Assembly: GCA_024734495.1 (NCBI GenBank) | Contig: JALMQS010000061.1 | Span: forward strand, 10,622,605-10,686,604 | Direction of reading: 5' to 3' | DNA from: Forficula auricularia | Lineage: Eukaryota; Arthropoda; Insecta; Dermaptera; Forficulidae | DNA length: 64,000 nucleotides | In this document: positions 1-12,200 of the stretch, piece after piece | Layout of the letters: each line of letters begins with the position of its first letter | Numbering within the stretch: position 1 is the stretch's first letter | Program-made: the position numbers and the translations under genes | Notes under the pieces: model-generated | Told to the model about the DNA's origin: nothing | What the model saw: the letters and a program-made list of their open reading frames with translations, nothing else | Database searches by the model: none

Positions 1-115
1 AAATTGAGAAGGATTATTTTCAAAATATTTATTTAAATCTTTTTCATGAAAAGCTGAAACCAATTTTTTACTTCAGCTTATTATGGCGTAATTTAGGTTA
101 ATGAATTCAATTCAC

Positions 116-287
116 CTCCAGTAAATTTTCCCAGTTCTAAAGTTCCACAGCCAATTATTGTAGGAACAGTTTCGAAATCGTTTGATTGAATGATGTCTTC
201 AGGTAATTTATTTAATAAACTTAGTTCAGGTGGATAACCAGAAGGCAAATTTGGTCCGTAGAAATATTTCAGTAGACTCTTTGATTC
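116..287 (-). CDS. Carboxylesterase exon 5 (residues 275-332), last exon in window
   Basis: Acceptor TTTTAG|GAATCA and donor GGAG|GTGAAT, phase 0 in and phase 1 out. It encodes PTIIGCGTLELGKF, which aligns with the family stretch that supplies the catalytic Glu (usual form G-x-x-x-x-E-G). The downstream exon with the catalytic His is outside the window. Confidence 0.9.
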
Positions 288-3200
288 CTAAAATTAATTT
301 ACATCATTATAATACAATGATTTTTTTATCTTTTTAATTATTATTATATTTTAAAAACTTGGAATACCTACCTATTCAAATCGCTGTGTATTCATAAGGA
401 GACAATAAAAAATTTGTCAAATTTTATTACAATTTTAGGTCTATTCATTTCTGAACGCCACCAGATACAAAAACTTTCTAAAAATTGGTTCTTCAGGCCT
501 AGGTGATTTTTCACACCACAATAGATTTTCACCCATTAGAAGTCCCAAATATGCACCTTTCTAGAATACGGTTCGCATCTATGGAGGAGAGCTTCCAAGC
601 CTTTTCTTGCCACCCTGGATGCAATTCGATCAAACGTCAAACCCCACTCATTGTTAAGCCGACGATAGCACTCTGCACGGCAAACCCTCCCTCCCGAATA
701 ATCGAATCAATGTTGCCTCCTCAATCACTCTCGACCTAGACAAACTGAATAAATGGGGCTCTCAAAATTTAGTAAACTTTAACGCAAACAAGAATCAATG
801 TTGTCTAATTTCTAGGCGCGAAAATAAAGATTTCCCTATTATGCACTTCGATTCGAATACCCTGAAAATGTGTGACAGCCTATCCATGTTGGGCGTCTCT
901 GTTGCATCTGACCTGTCTTGGAATGAACACATCTGTGGCGAAATCTGCAGCAAGGAAGATTGGCTACTTATTCAGGCCCAAGCGATTTTACAAGCCCCCA
1001 CATCTTCTCACCATCCACAAGGCCCTGTCTCGAATACGGCTCTCATCTATGGAGAGGAGCCTCTAAATCAGTGTTTCCCAAAGTGGGGCGTACGCCCCAC
1101 AGGGGGGCAATTTGAAAATATGAGATATGAAATTTGTAAAAAAAAAACATTTATTTTTTTGAAGCTGAGTCCTTTGCACATATTCGGTTCTATTACGTGG
1201 TTTGATTTAATAAAAATATTTGAGACTTAAGCTAACTAAGCTTGTGCCAGATATAAAATCGCTGTGTAAAAAGCATCAAGTCCACAAATCACATTAAATT
1301 AAGTTTTAAAAATATATTATTTTTATTTATTAAAAGTTCCTTTCTTTGTTTTGACAACAGTTGTAAGAAATCGCTTTCAAAATTATTATTCATATTACTA
1401 AAAAGAACAAAAATAAATTTTTTAACTAAAAGTATTATATGGGGGACATGATGATTTTAGAAATGTTAAAGTGGGGGATGGCCTAAAAAAGTTTGGGAAA
1501 CACTGCTCTAAATATTCTCTTGCTACCCTGGATGCAATTCAGAAACGAGCCGTCAGGCTAATTGACGATTCTACCCTCACCGACTCCCTCGACTCGCTAG
1601 TTCATCGAAGAAATGTCTCTGCCCTTTCCCTTTTCTATAGATACTATCACGTCAGGTGCTCTGATGAGATAAAATCAATAGTTTCCCCCAAAGCATGCTT
1701 TACACGTAGCACGCGTTTTGCCGACTCTCAACACTCTTTCGCGGTCAAATTAGAAAAGTGCCGGACCACTTCATTCGCCAATATATATATCCCCATGACT
1801 TCAACGAACTGGAACTCTCTCTCAGCCTCCATCTTTCCCAGCACTTATAACCTTCGAACCTTTAAAACCCAAGTGCATAAACACCTACGTCTCCACCCTC
1901 TCACTTAATCAACTTTCCATTCTCTTCGGTAATGCAAGGGTCTTTCGAGATCCATAGGGGCTGCATCTTTACTGGTGCGCCCCTTCTTGCATTAAAAAAA
2001 AAAAAAATCAGAAACGAGCGATCAAACTAAATAGAGGAATCGATCCTTAACCCTTCCCTCGACTTGCTGGGTCATCGAAAAAGCGTTTCTACTCTTTCCC
2101 TATTTTATAGGTACTATCAACGGAATTAGAGAGACGATGAGTTAAAATCTAAAATTCCCACCAAAGCCTACCATTTGCCAAATTCCAACACCACTTTGCG
2201 ATTAAATTGGAAAAGTGCCCAATCCTTTCATTCCCCAATATGTTTATCTCAATTACTTCAAGAAATTGGAACTTTCTCCCTGCCTTCTTCTTTCCCGACT
2301 ATTATAATCTTCAACTCATAAATTAAATATTAACTTATATTTTATTTGGAAAAGTCATTCCATTGCCATTCATATTTTGAAAAAATTTAAAATTCGAAAC
2401 ATTCAACCATCTTTTTTACTTCACCATATAGTGCATGAAAAAGTTGTTTAGTGCTTCGATTTTTAGAAATATCTCAAAAACGGCTATAAAAAAAAAAAAA
2501 ATTGAGCGAAACCATGACATTTCGGTCTACTGAAAAATCTTAAAGAGTAACATCGAAAAATTATATTTTACGAGATATTAATATTACTTTGTCAAAATGT
2601 CTGTTAGTACGTTGCCAAAGTTGGTATACACTAGCTCAAAAACTAGTGTAAATATCATAACGAAATTTGACATGTAGTTTTTTTGTATTGAGATTGCCTA
2701 TATATTTGAAATTTAAAGTCTATTTTTATCGGCACTTTGAATTCTTATATAATAAATAAATAAATTATAAATATCTGAAAAGGAAAAGCATATTCTATTT
2801 TCTATTCCAGTGTTTCTCAACCTTTTGTAGAGCAAGGAACTTTAGAGTACTTAAATTTATTTCTGAGGAACCCCCTTAGCACTAAAATGAAATATTTAAT
2901 TTTTCGTTAAAATATCAACATCATTCTACTTTTGTAGCTTCGAAATATAGCATACCGTCGTCGATGACGGTGTTGCCACATTTTAAAAATTTGATAGATT
3001 TTGGGGAAATTGGGTACCTATTAAAAACATGCATTTTAAAATACAATATCTAACATTTTTATTTTCATGAATAATATTATTATTAAATTTGTTTGGTAAT
3101 GTCAATGAGAAAGCCATATGCCCCTTTTGGATCGGACAGATTTTTTTTACATATTCAATGTATACTCATAAATGATACAGTGGAACCTCGAGATACGAGC

Positions 3201-6200
3201 ACCTCTATATACGAGAAATTCGAGATACGAGGAAAGTATGAGCGAAAAATTCATCTCTAAATACGAGCATTGATTGACTCGAGTAACGAACGAGCCAGGC
3301 TGTTGGTAGGCGTGGCGTGTTTCCTGATCCGGCTCGACTCGGGGATTCACCCTAGCAGGCAACCCGCATGGAAATAAATAGATTTTCGAAATATGTTTTG
3401 TTTATATATATATTTGAAATATATATCAAAAAATATAAAAATTGGCCGTTTCGGATATATTCTCAGATATATTCATTATATATTTTAGGGATATAAAAAG
3501 AACATATTTTGTTTTTATAAAAAAAACAACAACATATTTTAAAATTATAAAAAGAATATACTTTATAATTATAAAAAAAACATATTTTGAATTTATAAAA
3601 TGAAATGTATTTTAAATTTATAAAAAAGACATATTTTGAATTTATAAAAATAATATATTTTAAATTATATAATTTATAAATGTTAAGAATTATTAAATGA
3701 ATATTATATTTTCTTAATATATTTTGGTTATACTGAAGGAAAGAGAGGGGTGTAGGTTTTAAGTGAAATACAATGATATTTAAAAAGTAAGGGAAAATGA
3801 GAGGTAGGTATATTGTTACACAGTAGTGTAATAAAACAAAAAGTTTTCACAAAACAATGGGTAAGTTTGTTTCTAGATACGAGAAATTCGCTATACGAGC
3901 TCAATACTGGAACGAATTAAACTCGTATCTCGAGGTTCCACTGTATTCTCATCTATTTGAAAAGCAATATTATTTCAAACGTCATTAATAACAAAATTAT
4001 AATAAAACAATTAACATAATGCTTTCATTTTGTTACTATGGTTACGTAATCGTATTATATTAAAGTTATGGAACTTTAGAGCAACAAAAATGGTATCACT
4101 GAGAATACTACACTGAATAATATTGATGTTCACAGCAATCTTATGTACCAATAGTTTTATGTGACTATAAAGTAATTAAGTGGATATTGATGAGGCAGTC
4201 CAAAAAAAGAAGAATATAATTTACACTATCTTTTTATTCATAAAACCTAAATAAGTAATACTTAGACTCTAAATTTATTTTTTTTAATAACAAATTTTTT
4301 GAGGGGTGATACTACTAACTACTATTTTTGGTTTTCTATTTTTTCTTTTATTGACCCTATTCGCGCGGAACCCCAAACCTCTCTTTCTGGAACCCTGGGG
4401 TTCCGCGGAACCCAGGTTGAGAAACACTCTTCTATTCCTATCAAGAACAAGGTGGCCTCTGTATATCTCTTAGCATTTTCTTTTTATCATTAAATAAACT
4501 ATTTTATTAATGGAATGAACAATTTCGGTTATACCTCAGACGAAAATGATTTTTCCATGTTTCTCACGATTCCTTCCGCAGGAACTGCATTCAAAAATTT
4601 GGCTATTGCTTTCAAATTATCATCGGGTCCATCGTAACCCAAAAGTTGGGCTAATCGAATTGTTTTCGATTTAGTACTAGGAAGTATAGCCCACTGACAT
4701 AAAGAACATCCTGACTGCAATATCAGTTTATGAATTAAACCTGAAAAGTCGACGAAAAAAATAATTTTCTAGTCATTTTTAGTAAAAATAATCATTTGAA
4801 TATACTCTTAGTAATTTCTATAAATCTTTTATAAACATAGCTATTTTTTTTTTTTTGAAAATATTCGACTACTAGTACTTGTGATTTATTTTCTTTAAAA
4901 ATAAACAAATAAATAACTTTAAAAAAAGAAAATAGTCGATTTCAATATTATTTATTAAATATTTTATTCTAAGTACATAAATCCCAAAACGTTTTAATTT
5001 TACAGACTATATTTTTATTTACACGAAATCATGGCTATTTTGATGATAACCAAGATTTGTTGATAAAGATTTATCTCGTTCAACCTTGAAATGTATTTAG
5101 GATGATTATTCTCTGACTATTATATTAATTTTTAGTAATAACAATTTAATAGCTTTCAAATCAAGACATAAATATTTCATGCAATTATCAAATAACTAAC
5201 AAATTCACTACAGTAATATAAATATGAGTTTGACGATTTAAAATGGAAAAATTTAATAGCCAAATGGAATTGTTCATTCAATACATTAATAAATATTTAG
5301 TAGTTTCTTTTCTATAAATAATTTTTAGCATTATTTAAAGAATAAATGAAGTTATACTGAAATGGAATCCTTATCTAATAGAATAACAATATACAAGAGT
5401 AAAAGTCATTGATGAAATTTTGGTAATAGAATAAATATTTTTGGAAATGAAATTTTTTTAAACCTTTATTCCGAAAAACACAAAAACTAGCTTTTTGAAT
5501 TAAGTTTTATAAAAAATCAAATGATTTTAATAAACAGGTGATTTGATCTGCATTAATAAAATAAACAAATACGCAATATAATTAATGCAAGTCTGAAGTA
5601 GTACTAAATTAAAGTCGTTTAATTAATTAAAAAGCAATTCCATTAAACACTGCCCTTCATTCCAATAACTTACATATCGTCGCTGATCTTACAAAACCTC
5701 CTAAGTTCGATTTATGGTCAAATACGTATTATACGTTTATACCGAGCAACTTTTCACGGCGCGTCTCCCTATTGAACCCTTATTATTCTATTCCAATTTA
5801 CTTTAGCGCTACGGACAAATAATAAATATTGCATTGTATTTGTATGTATTCGTGTTTAAAATGGTTTTTCTTGTTTTCTGACAAACTTTGAATTTAGGAT
5901 TTACGAGTTACGATTGTAAGATCAGCGACGTTATATATATAATAATTAAATACCTTTTGCCAAAGGAGACAGGGAAATTAAATGGGCCAAATATGCTCCA
6001 ATACTAGACCCTAAAACTGTGATATTATCAGGGTCTCCTCGGAATCTCACGATATGTTTATTGATCCAACGTAAGACTAAGATTAAATCCAAAACACCGG
6101 CATTTCCAGGTATGTCCTCCGTCTCCAAGTTGGAAAAACCTAATATTTCATGCAAATATAAATAAACGCGAAACAAATTCTCTTTGTCTAGTGTGCCGTG

Positions 6201-9200
6201 AGGTAAAAAGTTTGGCAGACACTGGTATAACTTAATCAATAAACAAAGAATCTCAAGAGTGTTAATTGAATGTTTCACTTGCCAAATCGATTAACTCCAC
6301 TTTCTGGATTTTATTAAATTTTAATGTCAACCCACTTGGTTGACTCCTAACTGTATATATTCAAAACAAATTTCTCTAATAATAAGTATTTTTCTTCTTC
6401 TTCTTCTTCTGGAATACGCTTCTCCGTTCCCAGTTCGCACGTTTCATTTTTGGGATTCGTTCTTCATCCATCTTTTTTACCTTTCCAAACCAAACTAATT
6501 TTTTTTTTTTTTTGATTTCGTCAATAAAATCCCCGTCCAACTTCATTCGTTTTCTTATCTCTTCGTTTCGAACTCTATCAGTTCCCGTCAACCCACAACT
6601 TTTTCTTAGGAAATCCATTTCAGTGGCTAAAAGTCGGCCTCGGTTTCTAACTCCGATATCCCATACCTCTGTCCCATAGGTAGTAACACTACGAATGAGG
6701 CTGATTTTCATTTTTGTGGATCTCATAATCGTTTTGTCCCATAAAACTGAGTGCAAGGCCCTTGTTATCTTTCTACCCTTTATAATCCTTTCGATTACTT
6801 CCATGCGGCTATTTCCATCTTTATTAAATATTACTCCCAATTATTTATATTTTTAATAATAAGTATTAACACCAGTAAATGACAAAAAAAATTTGCCCAT
6901 TGATTAATAAATCATGTAATAATGTACATTATTTCATCGCATTTCTCCACTTTTTGTTTTATGGACTTAATCTATTTGGCAAGTGAAGCATTCAAATAAA
7001 AAACTTAAATTAGCTATCAGCTGAAAATATCTCAAGAGTTTAAAATGATAAACTATACTTTTCGGCTTTTCTTCATTTTTTGAAAAATGGCCTCAACGAT
7101 TGTTTTTAACTTTCGGTATAGAATATCGTAAAATCATTGTTGTCTATAAATTTTATAAAAATCGAATGTCTGTTATAGATCAAGAGCCCACGACGGCCAG
7201 ACCTTCGTTATTTTATAAAAGCTGAAAGCTTTTCTGTGCATGTCCCCCATACAGGTAAGAACGACCAGCGACTATAGAGCCTGGGTTGTGGTTACTTTGG
7301 CAGGTAACAGGTAATAAAGGTGTATAAAATAGTACTTTAAATTTGTTAAAGTATAAATCTCAATTTTTTTATATTTTCTTCGGGGTAACTTTAGAAATCT
7401 CGTCATCCATTGCCGGACACTTATGACAGTTGCTACCCCCTGCCAGACACCCCTAAATTTTCTTTTTGATTTTAAGTCGATTCTTCCACGTTTTCAGTAG
7501 AGGTTGCCATTAATAGTCAAAACAACAAAAATGGAATGCAATAAGGTTATTCCTCTAGTATTAGATAAGAATCGATGGTTATTTTTGATTTTAAGACGAT
7601 TCCTCCATGTCTTCACCAATGGTTATCAATAATAACCGAAATATCAAAAATCTATGTAAAAACCATTAAAACTGTCCGCCTATTGAGGTAACATTTTTTT
7701 ATAGGTCGCCAAGTAACATATATAAAATTTAGCTTTTATATTATAACGAATGTATAATTATAATTTTTTAAAGTTTAGGGGTGTCTGGCAGGGGGTAGCA
7801 ACTGTAATAAGTGTCCGGCAATGGATGACGAGATTTCTAAAGTTATCCCTAAGAAAATATAAAAAAATTGAGCTTTATACTTTAACGAATTTAAAGTACT
7901 ATTTTATACACCTTTTACACCATTTTATACATTACCTGTTACTTGCCAAAGTAACCACAACCCAAACTCTATAGTCGCTGGTCGTTCTTACCTGTATAAG
8001 GGACATGTACAGAAAAGCTTTCAGCTTTTATAAAATAACGAAGGTCTGGCCGTCGTGGGCTCTTGGGCTATTATAAAAGTTATTATAAGTTGTTTGAAAA
8101 GAAGCCTGCGCTGTGATTTGGTCCTTCCAAGAATGGCCAATCACCAGAATGACTACTGAAATAATTAATATTCTTACCTAGTGGTCCAAGTCTATAATTA
8201 CAGGTTATGAGAATAACTGATCCATTTTCCATAAAATATTCAGGTCCTAATATATCAACGCTACTAGAACCTTTGATATACCCTCCTCCAACAAAATACA
8301 CCACAACAGGAAACAGATCAAATGGGCTGTTTTGTTCATTATGTGGTATAAAAATATTTAGAAACAGGCAATCTTCATCTCCTACAAGATTATCTGAGTC
8401 ACCTTGTAAAGAAGGAGAACCACATTTGGTCGCATTATAAATACCACTCCACGGTTTCGCTGGAACTGGAGCCTAGAATTTTTGTAACATACTCTATATC
8501 AGTTTTATTAATTCAGGATAAATTGAAGAAGAAATAAAATGAAAACTTTTTCAAAATTCTTTTTTTGTCTCCCAATGGTTTGATCTAGAAAGGCTAAATT
8601 GGGCAGTTTAATACTAAGATTTGTGACAGATTTCAGCTTTCCATATAAAAATATTTTCTTTTCTGGTTTCTAAACGGAAGATCTGAAAAAAGACAAAAAT
8701 CTAATCATAACTTAATTTTGGAAAAACATATATTTATGCATCATAACGAACATTCTAAGATTTATAATTCTTGAGTTATCGTGGGTGCCTGAATTAGATC
8801 AGAAAATAATTATAAATGACAATTATTTTTACCCATGTTTCAGGCATCTAGCAAGAAATTTGTAAAAAAAAAAAAAATGAAAATATTTTAAAAAATTCAC
8901 TACCTCGTTAAGATGGCGGGCGGGCTTTGCTGGATAGATACACAATTTAGTCAATTTTTATAATAAATTTCTATAAGCCTGCCTTCCGAGCGAGTATATT
9001 ATTCGAGGGGTGAACAGAGACCTAAAATCGTGTACACCTACTTCCACTTTCATTTCCAAGTAGAAGACAATAGATGACTAATGAATTCCAAAGAAATTAC
9101 AAATAATTCCAAAGACGGTGTATACCTAATTCCAATCGCGGTTGACCCCTCGATATTATTGAACTGATTCAAATATTTTTTTTTTATCTTTGTGTTGAAA

Positions 9201-12200
9201 AATGTCTGAAACGTGGAGAAAATCAGACATGATTTTTTTGGTCTGTCTGGATTCCGATACCCACGATAGCTTAAAAAGGAAAAGTCACAGAAAGTTCGTT
9301 CTTGTGCGAAAATTTTTGTATTTCCAATGCCGAGAACTGAATAGATTTTGGCCTTTTCACCTCAACAACTCTGGTAATTTATTCTTTTTCATTTTAAGCT
9401 GATTCTTCCATGTTTTCAGTAGTGATTACTATTAATGGCCAAAACATCAAAAATGGAATGTAATAAAAAAATAATTGTCTTTTCGCGAGCGAACTTAGCC
9501 TTGCAAAAGTTTTTACTTTTTCCTTCAATTAGTAAGTAATTTGAAATTAAACACTAGGACTAGTTTGTACACCTGGGAATATTTGACTTTCTGATTATTT
9601 CATATAAAATTCCAATCATAGTGAGAAAGAGAGGGCGATATAATACTTTCTCTCTCTATCTAACTTTATTATCAAATAAACTGTAAATTCGCGTAATAAT
9701 TAAAAGAAGCCATCGAAGGAAATTTTTGTTTTTTAATAATAATATAAATAAATAAATAAAGTCGATTTGGACAAGAAGTCAAACATTAGATAGCGTCAGT
9801 ACTCAAGTGCTCTAAAATTGCCCCTTTTGCTTATTTCCAATTACAAATATTTAATAGATTTTAAATGATGAAAATTAGAGACTCTATGAAAGGAGTCGAG
9901 ACTCGCATGGACAAGTTGAGACATGTTGGCGGATCAGTTTGCAAAAAAATGTTTTCTCGAATATTTCGAATTTATTCATTTTCTCTGATGAAAAAATATC
10001 AATTAAGTAAAAAAAAAACTTATTGATACCTATATAAGATACAAATTATTTTCATTTGGTATAAATGCTTTTAGTTATACCTAATGAGCTGAAAATTGGT
10101 AAGAGAATATGTATTTTCACATTGCAATGCACCAAATTTTAATCTTATACCTGGAAACGTTTCCTGAAATTACAAAATGCCAATCTTGAATGGTTTTAGT
10201 TAATGAGCTGAAAATTGGTAAGAGAATATGTATTTTCACATTACAATGCACCAAATTTTAATCTTATACCTGAAAACGTTTCCTGAAAGTACAAAATGCC
10301 AATCTTGGATGAGTTTAGTTAATGAGCTGAAAATTGGTACGCAACTATGTTACAATACACCAAATTTTAGCTAAATATCTGAAAATCTTTCCCCAAGAAT
10401 ATGAATTGTCAATATAGAATGGTTTTATTTCTTAAATTTAGTAAGGAACTATGTATTTTTGGATTTTAATGCGCCAAATTTTAGTTCTATGTCTGAAAAC
10501 GTTTCCTGTGAGTATAAATTGTAATCTTAAATAATTTTATCTAATGAAACTAGATTCGAATCTATGTATTTTCACATTACACTGTACTAAATTTTAGCTT
10601 TATACCTGAAAACATTTCGCGAAAATATAGACATTTTTTGCAGGACTGTAATATTTTTCTTGGTTATTTTTAATATTTTTTATATTTATTTGAACAGTGA
10701 AAAAGATATGATTATTAAAACCGAAAAAATAAATTAATTTGATAAACACAAATTTATTCATAAAGAGAAACAAAGCAGAGGACAGCCTCTTTGTTTCTCT
10801 TTATAATTCAACAGCTTTGCTACTCTATGCAAAATAAAAACTTTTCAACAAATTTATTAGTTGGTCTATTTGGAAATAAAATTGAAAAATTATTCATTTA
10901 TTATGTTTAGAAATAGATGGTTATTTCAAAAAGTTCTAATTTGGATGAATTTATTAAAAAACCAATAAATCTCCATTTATTTTCTATCTACTCTTATTAA
11001 CGAGCAAAAATTGTATATTTATTTATTTATATATATATATATATTTATTTATTTATATATTTGTATCTTGGTTCTATTTTGAAAACGGCCCTACCGATTT
11101 TGATGAAACAAAATCTATTAACAAGTTTTGAGGATGAAAAAACGATCTGGCTATGTCTGGACCTCATCAAAATTCATCTTAATTGATTTTTTCTTAATTA
11201 AAGTAATTATTGATAGATGAAAATCTCAATAAAAAAATGACTCGCCGGATGTGAGATTAGAACCTGAGACCTCTTGCGTCAGAGGCACACACTTTACCAC
11301 TGGGCCATAGAATTATTTTAAAAATCTTTGCTTTTTACTTTTACTAAAATGAATATTTTTGAATTAGACTTTATTATAAGTGTGGAAATAATTAAATATA
11401 TTATATATAGCTATGTATTTAATAAATAGAATTCATTGAACATATTGCGGCGCGGCAAATTTGAAATATGTATAATTGAATTAAGCTGAAAGAAAGACAA
11501 CAATTAATTTTAAACCCAGAAACATTAAATATATTAATAATTATTCCTTTGCCCCCCCCACTCTTTTAATTAAAATTTAATATTCAATTCTCTTTTCTCC
11601 GGGCAATTATCCTTGAAATTGTCTTCCTAAAAAATACTTGCTTGTTGAAAGTTATCACTTCTGTCGCGCGTCCCGAGACGCACATATTTTTTTAATTTTA
11701 TGTTTTTATTTCACATCATATACGATTATTTTTTTATTATTATTTTCCTATTTATTTTTTATAGTGTTTATCAATATGAAGGAATGTGGGTAAATTGCTG
11801 TACGAGTAAACAAATATACACATAATATGTGGACCATTAGAAAGATAGAAATGCAAAAACTGGGTGCGGGGTGGGGTGGATGTGGGAGATGCAGAAGGTG
11901 GGATGCAGTTGTGGGGGATACGGGGGTGGGAGGCGTAGTTGGGGTGGGGTAAGGCGGAGTGGGGGTGCAGTGGTGGGGGCGAGGTGTGTGGTTTGGGGGG
12001 GGGGGGGGGGTCAGGGGTTACCGTGCATCGCTCGGTGGCTCCAGGTACTTAATTATTATTGGAGTAAACCAGTGTTTCTCAAAGTGTGTTCCGCGGAACC
12101 CTGGGGCTCCATAAAAACACGCCAAGGGTTCCGCAAAAAAATTCACGGTAGGTGAAAAAAATCTAGCGTTCAAAAGGAAGGTGAAATTTTGGATTAGTTG

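Noticed and set aside
10755..10805. CAAAGAGAAAC palindrome as a CRISPR or regulatory hairpin
   Set aside because: A single small inverted repeat related to the dispersed CTCTTTATGAATCAAC module; no array.
11871..12155. Plus-strand frame rich in Gly and Trp
   Set aside because: It is generated by the G-rich low-complexity tract and runs into a hAT element.
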